Source: CBDFHV01 sp965247705
GTDB taxonomy: Bacteria; Pseudomonadota; Alphaproteobacteria; Rhodospirillales; CAMCUA01
Reading direction: 5' to 3'
Length of the DNA stretch: 64,000 bases
Assembly (NCBI GenBank): GCA_965247705.1
Contig: CBDFHV010000012.1
Span: 1 to 64,000 of the forward strand
A model generated the notes under the pieces. The model had not been told where the DNA came from, searched no databases, and worked only from the letters and a program-made list of their open reading frames with translations. Positions 8,747 to 16,271 of this stretch are shown one piece after another. Each line of letters opens with the position of its first letter. Position 1 is the stretch's first letter. A program made the position numbers and the translations under genes.

Positions 8747-8894
8747 GGATCTCAAGGCTCCCTAATGGCTATGCAACGTTGAACATGCCCGCGGTTCGCG
8801 GACTTCGGACGCCATCCCGCGGTTGTTGTCGCCAGTGTAATATGGGGAGCCGCTTAGGGGAATTCCGTTCTTGTCGGGCCGCTCGGGCGGTTTT

Positions 8895-9290
8895 CTAGAA
8901 TTCGTCGACCATCCATCGGGCGTGGAGGCACATCAGTCGATCGGCCGTACTGGGGATATCTTCGCACCGGGCGGCACCCGTCTGGGCGAGGATTTCCTGC
9001 TGCTTGGCCTCCGCCGCCCCGGCGTCGCAAATTCTGTCATCGCGATATTCGGTGCAGGTCCAATTCGGATCGCGCGGCAACTCGATCCGGCGCACGTAGT
9101 AATCCTCCAACGCCACCTTATAGGGTAACACCATCCGGTAGGTCATGCGGGCCCGGTCCTTCACCCCCTCCATGCCGTTTTGACTGTAGTCGTAGGCGAC
9201 GACTCCACCGACGGCGAGGGCTGTCAGCACCCATAGGATGAAGGCAATCTTGAAGAGGCGTCCGAAGAGCTTGAGCAGTCGCTGAAACAT
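8895..9290 (-). CDS. Hypothetical membrane-anchored protein
   Basis: I do not recognise this 131-residue protein. It has a basic N-terminus and one strong hydrophobic segment (about residues 14-32, IAFILWVLTALAVGGVVAY), followed by a soluble part with four cysteines (WTCTEY, RICDAG, ARCEDI, LMCLHA) that could form two disulfides in the periplasm. It lies 44 bases downstream of the Panacea-like gene on the same strand, so the two are probably co-transcribed. No ribosome site is evident before ATG 9290. Confidence 0.6.
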   Translation of the reverse strand: MFQRLLKLFGRLFKIAFILWVLTALAVGGVVAYDYSQNGMEGVKDRARMTYRMVLPYKVALEDYYVRRIELPRDPNWTCTEYRDDRICDAGAAEAKQQEILAQTGAARCEDIPSTADRLMCLHARWMVDEF

Positions 9291-9334
9291 GGAGGGTGGC
9301 CGTAAGCTGGTGGGAACAGGCAGGACGCGTGGAG

Positions 9335-9880
9335 TCAGTCACCGTCGACGGCGGGTTTGGTGCCCGGGCTCCAGTTTTTCACCCGCACGGTACGCCCGGT
9401 GTGGGTCACCATAACCTTCGGTCGTACGACACGGTCGACACTGGGAGCGCCTTCGGCCCGGGTGAAGGACAGGCGCATGTCGTGGAGGGCGATCTCCGCC
9501 CGCACGCCACGCCGGCGCGCTTGTCGAAAGGCGGGGGTCCGCTTGATCAGGCGATCGAGCCGATCGACGTTCATGGCGCCAAACCGGCTCCAAATGCCGC
9601 GCAGAAAGGCATCCACCTCGGGGGGAAAGAAAAGGTCCACGTCCACGTCCGGTCGGCCCCGGGAAAAGGCCTTGAACACGTTGGGCTCCAAGGGCCCCAA
9701 TTCATCGGCAACGAAGACCGCCGGCATCAGCTTTCGCCCTTCGTAGGCCACGGCGAAATAGGCCTGGGCCAGAAACATCAACCGATGGAGCTTCTGCGGC
9801 TGCAGGTACTCGTTGCTGTTGAGAGCCTGGTCGGCGAACCAGAACGCTACATCGAAGGCGGACTCAATGGCGGCCGGCAT
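9335..9880 (-). CDS. Panacea-domain (DUF4065/SocA-like) protein
   Basis: A 181-residue protein with the N-terminal pattern of the Panacea domain: FWFADQALNSNEYLQPQKLHRL, then MFLAQAYFAVAYEGRKLMPAVFVADELGP, corresponding to the family signature L-x-x-L-K-L-x-K-L-x-Y-x-A-Q...G-P. Panacea domains are known as antitoxins or chaperone adaptors (SocA, GepA). The start ATG 9880 has GGAGACC just upstream. No obvious toxin is adjacent; the next gene is a small cysteine-containing membrane protein. The C-terminal basic tail (QARRRGVRAE) is additional. Family identification is from pattern memory only, and the biological role here is unknown. Confidence 0.6.
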   Translation of the reverse strand: MPAAIESAFDVAFWFADQALNSNEYLQPQKLHRLMFLAQAYFAVAYEGRKLMPAVFVADELGPLEPNVFKAFSRGRPDVDVDLFFPPEVDAFLRGIWSRFGAMNVDRLDRLIKRTPAFRQARRRGVRAEIALHDMRLSFTRAEGAPSVDRVVRPKVMVTHTGRTVRVKNWSPGTKPAVDGD

Positions 9881-9980
9881 GTGGTCTCCTCGGTCGACGT
9901 TGCCTCGCGTGTCGATATTGTGCGCGCCGATTCATAAATATACGGTTTCCAAGGAAGCCGCATCAAGGACGGGAGCAGAC

Positions 9981-10625
9981 ATGGATATCACCGGCGAACA
10001 CACGATCCCGGTACCGCGGGACGATGTGTGGCGAGGACTCAACGATCCGGACTTGCTCAAGCATTGCATTCCGGGTTGCGATTCCCTCGAGAAGGTGTCC
10101 GACACAGAGTTCAAGGGCACGGTCACCGCCAAGGTCGGCCCGGTCAAGGCCAAGTTCCGGGGCAGCGTCACCCTGGCCGACCTGGATCCCCCCAACGGTT
10201 ACACCCTGAAGGGTGAGGGGCAGGGCGCCGCCGCCGGCTTCGCCTGGGGAGACGCCAAGGTCACCCTCGCCGAAGACGGCGACGGAACGCGCCTCAGCTA
10301 TGTGGTGACGGCCCACGTGGGTGGAAAATTGGCCCAGGTGGGGTCCCGTCTGGTCGGCGGTACGGTCAACAAACTGGCCGGAGAGTTTTTCGCCTGCTTC
10401 GGCGAGGCCCTCGCGGCACAGGGGGCTGAAGTATCGGCACCGGAAGGCGCGCCCGAACCGGCACCGCCCGCCGCGGATCGGCCGCAAGCGGCGCCGATCC
10501 TCGCGCCCACCGCCGCGCCCCAGCCCGATGCGGTGCCCGTCGGTGGCGGTCTGAGCCCGAAAATTTGGGTGCCGGGTCTGATCGCCCTGGTGGCGGTCCT
10601 TCTATGGCTCTTCGTGGGACAGTGA
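9981..10625 (+). CDS. coxG: CoxG/SRPBCC-family protein with C-terminal membrane anchor
   Basis: A 214-residue protein. The N-terminal 150 residues form an SRPBCC lipid-binding-type fold of the CO dehydrogenase subunit G family (MDITGEHTIPVPRDDVWRGL, then HCIPGCDSLEK, VGPVKAKFRG and the Gly-rich AHVGGKLAQVGSRLV). A Pro/Ala-rich linker leads to a C-terminal hydrophobic segment (KIWVPGLIALVAVLLWLFVG) that would anchor it in the membrane. CoxG is known to recruit CO dehydrogenase or related molybdenum hydroxylases to the membrane. ATG 9981 has GGGAG upstream. It is followed after 14 bases by xdhC; no hydroxylase subunits are in the window. Confidence 0.85.
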   Translation: MDITGEHTIPVPRDDVWRGLNDPDLLKHCIPGCDSLEKVSDTEFKGTVTAKVGPVKAKFRGSVTLADLDPPNGYTLKGEGQGAAAGFAWGDAKVTLAEDGDGTRLSYVVTAHVGGKLAQVGSRLVGGTVNKLAGEFFACFGEALAAQGAEVSAPEGAPEPAPPAADRPQAAPILAPTAAPQPDAVPVGGGLSPKIWVPGLIALVAVLLWLFVGQ

Positions 10626-10639
10626 GGGGGCGCCAAGCC

Positions 10640-11647
10640 ATGGCCGAAAACGACGACGTTCTCGAAAAGATTGCCTTCTGGTCGCGCGCCGGCAAGCGGG
10701 TGGCCCTGGCGACGGTGGTGGGGACCTGGGGTTCCTCGCCCCGACCCACCGGCAGCTTGATGGCAGTGGAGGAGGGCGGCAACTTCGTTGGATCCGTATC
10801 GGGGGGCTGCGTCGAGGGCGCGGTGGTGACCGAAGGGCTCGACGTCATCAAGGGCGGCCCCTCCCGGTTGCGGGACTACGGGATCAGCAACGATCAGGCC
10901 TGGTCCGTGGGACTGGCCTGCGGCGGTGAGATGAAAGTCTTCGTCGAGCCCGCCCCGGACCCCGATTTGGCGGAGCGGCTGCTGGCCGAGCGGCCGGCGG
11001 CCCTGGTCACCGAGCTGGAGAGCGGACGGCGGGCCCTGGTCGACAACGGCCGCGTGGCGGGGGAGCTGGTGCTCGACGATGAAACGGTTGCCTTGGCGCG
11101 TCAGGCCTTGCGCGACAATCGGAGCACGCTCCTCGAGGACGGAGAATTGTTTGTCGCCGTCTACAATCCGCCCCTGCGCATGGCGATCGTCGGCGCCGTT
11201 CATGTCGCCCAATGCTTGGCACCCATGGCGGCCCTTGCCGGTTTCGCGGTCACGGTCATCGACCCCCGGGGGTCGTTCGCCACCGAATCCCGATTTCCCG
11301 GGGTCGGCCTCGATCGGGACTGGCCCGACGAGGCCCTTGCCGTCCTGCAACCGGATAGCCGGACCGCCATCGTGACTCTCACCCATGACCCAAAGCTGGA
11401 CGATCCGGCGCTGGCGGCGGCGCTGCGGTCGGAGGCCTACTACATTGGCGCCCTGGGAAGCCGCAAGACCCACGCCCGACGGATCGAGCGTCTATTGGAA
11501 TTGGGTTTCAATGATGGCGCCATCGGGCGTATCCGGGCACCCATCGGCCTCCCCCTGGGGGGACGCAAGGCGAGCGAAATCGCGGTGTCGATTCTGGCCG
11601 AGGCCGTGGCCGAGTCCCACGGTGTGACCAACAGCCGCCAATCGTGA
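10640..11647 (+). CDS. XdhC/CoxI-family molybdenum-enzyme maturation protein
   Basis: A 335-residue protein of the XdhC family. The N-terminal part has the conserved ATVVGTWGSSPRP-x-GS and GSVSGGCVEG with LACGGEMKVFVE. The C-terminal Rossmann domain has GAVHVAQCLAPMAALAGF, VIDPRGSFAT, TLTHDPKLDDPAL, IGALGSRKTHARR and the ending IGLPLGGRKASEIAVSILAE. Family members bind Mo cofactor and insert it into xanthine dehydrogenase or CODH-type enzymes. Usual Rossmann glycine GAGHVA is GAVHVA here. It probably forms a two-gene unit with coxG, serving a molybdenum hydroxylase encoded elsewhere. Confidence 0.87.
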   Translation: MAENDDVLEKIAFWSRAGKRVALATVVGTWGSSPRPTGSLMAVEEGGNFVGSVSGGCVEGAVVTEGLDVIKGGPSRLRDYGISNDQAWSVGLACGGEMKVFVEPAPDPDLAERLLAERPAALVTELESGRRALVDNGRVAGELVLDDETVALARQALRDNRSTLLEDGELFVAVYNPPLRMAIVGAVHVAQCLAPMAALAGFAVTVIDPRGSFATESRFPGVGLDRDWPDEALAVLQPDSRTAIVTLTHDPKLDDPALAAALRSEAYYIGALGSRKTHARRIERLLELGFNDGAIGRIRAPIGLPLGGRKASEIAVSILAEAVAESHGVTNSRQS

Positions 11648-11675
11648 TGCGGGAGGGAAAGTCCGGGACGGCCGG

Positions 11676-12008
11676 TCAGACGGAAACGCGCAGGGGTTCC
11701 TCGGCGAGAACCTCGGCCGTGGCGGTGGTCTCCAGGGCCGCGCCGTAAGCGGTGCGCGCCTGAAGAAGCCGGGCATACTGCTCGACCGTGTCGGTGTCGT
11801 CCTCCTCGATGAGGGCCGTGGTCACGCCGCCGCCGGTGGAGAACGCGCCGCCGGGGGCCCGCTCGGCATTCACACTGATCGTGCGCAAATCCCGGGGGCG
11901 AAAGCCCTCCGTATTCTGGTTCACGACGGTGTCGGCAACGCCGCCGATCCTTCGGACCTGTGCCGTCAGGGTCGATGCCGCCGTGGGGAAGAGTCCTGTA
12001 ACAGCCAT
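11676..12008 (-). CDS. Small flagellar-rod-like protein
   Basis: A 110-residue protein I cannot name with certainty. The N-terminal pattern STLTAQVRRIGGVADTVVNQNTEGFRP and the C-terminal DTVEQYARLLQARTAYGAALETTATAEVL resemble the paired terminal helices of flagellar axial proteins (rod/hook: S-A-L-x-A-x-R-x-x-x-x-A-N-N-x-A-N-x-x-T-x-G-F and a C-terminal helix ending in a TAxE motif). The two helices with only a short middle would make a minimal rod-like subunit. A TATAAT lies 6 bases before ATG 12008, suggesting a leaderless start. The neighbour upstream on the same strand is another small unknown protein. Confidence 0.6.
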   Translation of the reverse strand: MAVTGLFPTAASTLTAQVRRIGGVADTVVNQNTEGFRPRDLRTISVNAERAPGGAFSTGGGVTTALIEEDDTDTVEQYARLLQARTAYGAALETTATAEVLAEEPLRVSV

Positions 12009-12013
12009 GCCAT

Positions 12014-12019
12014 AATTAT
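12014..12019 (-). promoter_or_regulatory. Candidate -10 box for leaderless transcription
   Basis: TATAAT on the minus strand ends 5 bases before ATG 12008, so transcription would start at or next to the A of the start codon. No convincing -35 box is seen 16-18 bases further upstream, so this is weak. Confidence 0.25.
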
Positions 12020-12110
12020 AGGCAGGGCTGAGTCGCCACGTCTGTGCGCCCGCTCACACTGGCGCGAGATGCGCGGCCCACGACATCACATGCCGCGGAA
12101 ATCCGGTCGT

Positions 12111-12539
12111 TCAGTTGGTGAAGTTGAAGGTGGCGCCTCGGGTCGGCGGGCTGCCGCTGACGATCTTTGCCGTGGTCTCGTAAAGGGTGAGCACGCGGAT
12201 GACCAGTCCGCTAAAGGGGCGCGGGCCGATAGGTTCCGGCGTTCCGGGAAGGGCAGCCGACTCATCGGCGCGTTCGACGCTGAACACGGCGGCGAAAGCC
12301 GCTGAGGGGGTCCGCAGACGGGCGACGCCGGGCTCCTGCCGCGGCCGTTCCCGGTCGCCGCTGTTGCCGCGGCGATCTTGATCCGGCCCCGTCGCCTGGG
12401 TCGTTGGCGGTGGGATCGACTGCACAGTCTCGATCGGCGCATCACTTACCGTCGCCACATTGCGCGCACTCGCCACCTGCCGGCTGAGCGACACGCTCGG
12501 CGGCTGTTGTGGTGGGCCGATGTTGGGCGCCAGGGCCAT
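12111..12539 (-). CDS. Hypothetical protein
   Basis: A 142-residue protein I do not recognise. The first 70 residues are Pro/Gln/Thr-rich and probably disordered (for example PPPTTQATGPDQDRR). The last 70 are more regular, with FAAVFSVERADESA and FSGLVIRVLTLYETTAKIVSG. It precedes the flagellar-rod-like gene on the same strand with a 102-base gap. Codon use fits its neighbours and the ORF has no competing frame, but support is limited to that. Confidence 0.45.
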   Translation of the reverse strand: MALAPNIGPPQQPPSVSLSRQVASARNVATVSDAPIETVQSIPPPTTQATGPDQDRRGNSGDRERPRQEPGVARLRTPSAAFAAVFSVERADESAALPGTPEPIGPRPFSGLVIRVLTLYETTAKIVSGSPPTRGATFNFTN

Positions 12540-12890
12540 GGTTCAACGAATCTCGCGCAATCGCCGTTTCACAAGGGTCTTTCAACGACCCGTCGACCGT
12601 TCCCCGAAAGATTGCCGAACGTGCCATCCATTCGAAAAGCGGTCCTACCGCCGCAGACTTACACTAATCCTAGTGTTGCGATTCTAACATTTGGTTCCTG
12701 AGCCCGGGGGTGAAGGTCGCAGTTTGCGTAGATTTAATGGGAACGAAATGTCTCGATCGGAACACTAGACTACGGCAGGATCCAATATGGCCGAATGAGC
12801 CAAATTGTCAAGATTAATCACGGCCTTGGCATCGGGCGGCGGCGACCCGCGACGGCCGATCTCCGTCCTCTTCTCCGCCCTCGGGAGCGA
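12540..12890. other. 351-base gap with one short palindrome
   Basis: No gene seen. The only structure is a small inverted repeat, ACACTA-atcc-TAGTGT, at 12661-12676, upstream of the 12111-12539 gene. The rest is AT-richer than the neighbouring genes and could hold that gene's promoter, but no convincing -35/-10 pair was found. Confidence 0.4.
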
Positions 12891-13700
12891 CTACGGCAAT
12901 CGGTCCAGAAACGCCGCGATGGCGCGGTCGGCGCCGTGGTCGTAGAGGTCGTTGTGGCCCGCCGACTCGATCCAAAGATCGGTCTTCGGTTCCTTGGCGG
13001 CGGCGAACAGGCGTCGCCCGAGGCGAACCGGGACGACGGTATCCCTGTCGCCGTGCACGATAAAGAGCGGCGCGGTGATGCCGTCGATTCGTGAAAGGCT
13101 ATCGAACCGGTCGCGCACCAGGTAGAGGGCCGGCACATAGGGGTAGTGGTGCTGTGCCACGTCGGCGACGGACGTGAACGGTGCCTCGAGGACCACCGCG
13201 CGCAGCGGCCGGCCCGAATCCGCCCATTCCCGGGCCATGGCGACGGCGATGCCCGAGCCAAGGGATTCGCCATAGATCACCACCCGATCCGGGGCCACGC
13301 CGATGCCGGCGAGATAGTCCAAGGCGGCCCGCCCATCGGTCAGGAGGCCTTTCTCGCTGGGTCTTCCCGGATTGCCGCCGTATCCCCGATACTCCGCCAG
13401 CAGCATTCCGAAACCCGCCTCCATGAGGGGTAAGACCTTGCTTGCGCGGTTGCCGATGTGGCCGGCGTTGCCGTGAAAATGGACGATCGTCGGTCTGTTC
13501 TCGGCCGGCGCTTTCCACCAGGCCAGCAGTGTCAGACCGTCGGCCGTCGGTACCTGGACCGCCGTCATCTGGGGGGCGCCCCATTCGGCGGGGGACGGCG
13601 TCTCCCGATCGGGGTGATAGAGCAAGCCGCGCTGGAAGATGTACATCCCACCCACCAGCACCAGGTAGCCGGCCACCACAAGCCCGATCACGTTCCACAC
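12891..13700 (-). CDS. Membrane-anchored alpha/beta hydrolase
   Basis: A 269-residue serine hydrolase of the ABHD12/13-like group, with an N-terminal membrane anchor (VIGLVVAGYLVLVGGMYIF) and the catalytic domain probably on the periplasmic side. Landmarks: oxyanion motif HFHGNAGHIGNR, nucleophile elbow YGESLGSG, acidic residue in HGDRDTVVP and catalytic His in SAGHNDLYDHG. GTG 13700 is chosen because GGGGAGG lies about 6 bases upstream and the anchor follows directly; the open frame extends further but without a start signal. It diverges from the sulfotransferase gene. The substrate is unknown. Confidence 0.85.
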   Translation of the reverse strand: MWNVIGLVVAGYLVLVGGMYIFQRGLLYHPDRETPSPAEWGAPQMTAVQVPTADGLTLLAWWKAPAENRPTIVHFHGNAGHIGNRASKVLPLMEAGFGMLLAEYRGYGGNPGRPSEKGLLTDGRAALDYLAGIGVAPDRVVIYGESLGSGIAVAMAREWADSGRPLRAVVLEAPFTSVADVAQHHYPYVPALYLVRDRFDSLSRIDGITAPLFIVHGDRDTVVPVRLGRRLFAAAKEPKTDLWIESAGHNDLYDHGADRAIAAFLDRLP

Positions 13701-13805
13701 GGTCCGCCTCCCCACAGCCTGCTGGCATGGCTCCTGGGGCCATGGTATCAGGCCGAAGATGTGCGGCATTCCCCCTTTCTTGGCGGCGCCTCGGAATGGT
13801 TGGCG

Positions 13806-15998
13806 ATGAGCCCCGCCATGGTCAGAGAGGTGCTTGGCGCCGCCGTCAACGCCCATCGGGCTGGCCGGCGGGAACAAGCGGCGAGCGGCTATCGTGACGT
13901 GCTGCGCCGAGAGCCCCGCAACTCCGATGCCCTTCGCCTCCTCGGTGTCTTGACCTGCCAGGGCGGCGATTTCGAGGCCGGGCTGCGCCTGTTGCGCCGG
14001 GCGGCGAAGTTCCATCGCGGAAACCTCGCGGTCCAGATGGATCTGGCCGGCGCCCTGTCGGCGGCCGGCCGATGGCGCGACGCGGTGGCCGCCTATCGGG
14101 TGGCGACGCGGATCGCGCCCCAAGACGCCACCGCCTGGACCGGCCTCGGCGTGGCCCAGCTTCGAGCGCTCATGGCGCGCGACGCCATTGTCGCCTTCCG
14201 TCGGGCGCTGGGGCTGGGAGAAGACAACCTCGATGCCTGGATCGGGCTCGGCAACGCCCACCGGAACGTGGGTCATTTCGACGCGGCGCGCGCCGCCTAT
14301 GAACGGGCCATCGCCCTGCGACCGGACCTGGCGGAGGCCCATTCCAACCTGGGCAACGTGGCGGCGGAGATGGGCGATATCGATGCCGCCATCGTCAGCC
14401 ATGGGCGGGCCATCGAACTGATGCCCCGCGCCGCGCCCTTTCACCGCAATCTGGGCGGCGCCTATCAGACCGTGCGACGCTTCACCGACGCCAAGGCCGC
14501 TTTCCAAGCCGCCTATGCGCTCGATCCGCAGGATTTCGAGACCCTGCGTGCCCTGGGGTCGGTGGAACGGGAACTGGGCCGTCATGAGTCCGCCCTCGAC
14601 CATCTCATGGCGGCGCACGCCAAACGGCCAGCGGATCCCGACTGCACGCTCCTCGCCTGCCTCACTCTCAAGGACCTGGACCGGGCGCCGGATTCGCTTC
14701 GGGCGCGCATCGACGAAGTCCCGGAGCCGGTCCTCAGGGCGGATGCCCTGGCCACTTTATCCAACGCCCTCGAAAGTCTGAATCACAACACGGACGCCCG
14801 CGATGCCGCCGACTCCGCCTTGGTGCTGGAGCCTCTTCACCCCCAGGCGACGGTGGTGCTGGCCCGTCTCGAACGTCGACAGGACGGCGGGCCGGAGAGG
14901 GCGCGGGATCGGCTATTGCGGCTGCGGCGCAAGCGGGGCGGACTGGATTCTGCCGGCAATACGGTGCTGGGGCAGTGCCTGGATCGACTGGGCGACTATC
15001 CCGCCGCCTTCGCCGCCTTCGCCGCGGCAAAGGCGGCGGCGCGGGGCGACTTGGGCAAGGACGTGACCGACTGGCAAGACCACTTCATGGACCGGGTGCG
15101 CCGCTACAAGGCCTGGTACAGCGCCGATCGGGCCGCGGCCTGGTCCCCCGTCCCCGATGTCGATCCGCGGTCGGAGCCCATCTTTTTCGTCGGCTTTCCC
15201 CGTTCGGGTACGACGCTGTTCGAACAGATTCTGAATAGCCACCCCCGACTCGCCACCACCGACGAGGCACAGATCCTGGGTCGGGTGGCCCTCATGGTGC
15301 CCTCGGTGACGGGCCGGGCAGGGGAGCCTCCCGAGGTCCTGGACAGCCTCACCACCGACCATGTCATCGCCCTGCGGCGCCACTATCTCGATGAGGCCTG
15401 GCGCCACGCCGGCGCCGATCCAGTGACCCAGCGGGTCGTCGACAAGATGCCCTTCAACATCGTCGATCTGGGCTTCATTCGTCGCCTGTTCCCGACCGCG
15501 CCCATCGTTGTCGCCCTCCGCGATCCCCGGGACGTGGTGCTGAGCTGCTTCATGCAAAACTTCCAGATCAATCCGGCGCTATCCCATTTCCTGACCTTGG
15601 ACGGCACCGCCGACCTCTACGAAGCGGTCATGGGCCTGTGGCGCCACTACGAGACAGCCCCGGGGCTCAAGGCCATTTCCTACCGTTATGAGGATCTGGT
15701 GGCGGACGTGGCCGGGGTCGCCCGGCGAATCCTGGAATTCATTGGCGAACCTTGGGACGATAGCGTGCTTGCCTATCGGGAAAAGGGGCGGGACCGCTTC
15801 GTCAGCACGCCGAGCTACGCCGATGTGCGGACTCCCGTTTATACGCGAGCGATCGGGCGATGGCGGAGCTACGAGGATCAGTTGGCGCCCGTACTGCCTC
15901 GGCTGGCGCCCCTGGTGACGGCCTTCGGCTACGAGCCGGACGGCGGTACACAGTCAAATATAGCCCGGGACGGCACCAGCAGCGGGCATGTCAAGTGA
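13806..15998 (+). CDS. TPR-repeat sulfotransferase
   Basis: A 730-residue fusion. Residues from about 5 to 330 are tandem TPR motifs (for example AWIGLGNAHRNVGHFDAARAAYERAIALRPD). The C-terminal domain is a PAPS-dependent sulfotransferase with the 5'-phosphosulfate loop VGFPRSGTTLFEQIL (about residue 460) and the 3'-phosphate motif ALRDPRDVVLSCF (about 572). It should transfer sulfate from PAPS to a hydroxyl or amine; TPRs probably hold the acceptor. ATG 13806 is the first plausible start, shortly followed by a second ATG at 13818. Its last 70 bases overlap the convergent small lipoprotein gene. Confidence 0.87.
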   Translation: MSPAMVREVLGAAVNAHRAGRREQAASGYRDVLRREPRNSDALRLLGVLTCQGGDFEAGLRLLRRAAKFHRGNLAVQMDLAGALSAAGRWRDAVAAYRVATRIAPQDATAWTGLGVAQLRALMARDAIVAFRRALGLGEDNLDAWIGLGNAHRNVGHFDAARAAYERAIALRPDLAEAHSNLGNVAAEMGDIDAAIVSHGRAIELMPRAAPFHRNLGGAYQTVRRFTDAKAAFQAAYALDPQDFETLRALGSVERELGRHESALDHLMAAHAKRPADPDCTLLACLTLKDLDRAPDSLRARIDEVPEPVLRADALATLSNALESLNHNTDARDAADSALVLEPLHPQATVVLARLERRQDGGPERARDRLLRLRRKRGGLDSAGNTVLGQCLDRLGDYPAAFAAFAAAKAAARGDLGKDVTDWQDHFMDRVRRYKAWYSADRAAAWSPVPDVDPRSEPIFFVGFPRSGTTLFEQILNSHPRLATTDEAQILGRVALMVPSVTGRAGEPPEVLDSLTTDHVIALRRHYLDEAWRHAGADPVTQRVVDKMPFNIVDLGFIRRLFPTAPIVVALRDPRDVVLSCFMQNFQINPALSHFLTLDGTADLYEAVMGLWRHYETAPGLKAISYRYEDLVADVAGVARRILEFIGEPWDDSVLAYREKGRDRFVSTPSYADVRTPVYTRAIGRWRSYEDQLAPVLPRLAPLVTAFGYEPDGGTQSNIARDGTSSGHVK

Positions 15999-16270
15999 TC
16001 CTGGCCGCGGAGTCGGGGCACCTTGCCGAATTGGCCGCAGGCGTCCCGGGCCAGCGCCCGGATTTCGTCGGGGGACGTGCTGAAGCGATTGTAGCAGATG
16101 GCGGCTTCCGCGATGTCCGTGGCGGGCTTGCCGAAGTCCTTGCTGTTGCGATTGTGCTCCTGCGGTTTGTGGAGGTAAGGGGCGGGGCCGGAACAGGCGG
16201 CCACGGCCAACAAAGTCGCCAGGACGAGACAGGTGGGAGCCAAGGTGCCGTGCAGGAATCCCATCGGCAA
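15929..16270 (-). CDS. Small putative lipoprotein
   Basis: A 113-residue protein with a lipoprotein signal peptide: hydrophobic CLVLATLLAVAAC followed by SGP, lipobox VAAC (cysteine about residue 26). The mature part is short, with four cysteines and no recognised domain. It starts just before the FAD oxidoreductase stop codon on the same strand and may be co-transcribed with it. Its 3' 70 bases overlap the end of the convergent sulfotransferase gene, which is unusual but both frames look real. Confidence 0.6.
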   Translation of the reverse strand: MPMGFLHGTLAPTCLVLATLLAVAACSGPAPYLHKPQEHNRNSKDFGKPATDIAEAAICYNRFSTSPDEIRALARDACGQFGKVPRLRGQDHLTCPLLVPSRAIFDCVPPSGS

Positions 16271-16271
16271 T

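Noticed and set aside
8879..8894. CCGC-TCGG-GCGG followed by TTTT as a Rho-independent terminator
   Set aside because: It is oriented for plus-strand transcription, but both neighbouring genes are on the minus strand, and the stem has only 4 pairs.
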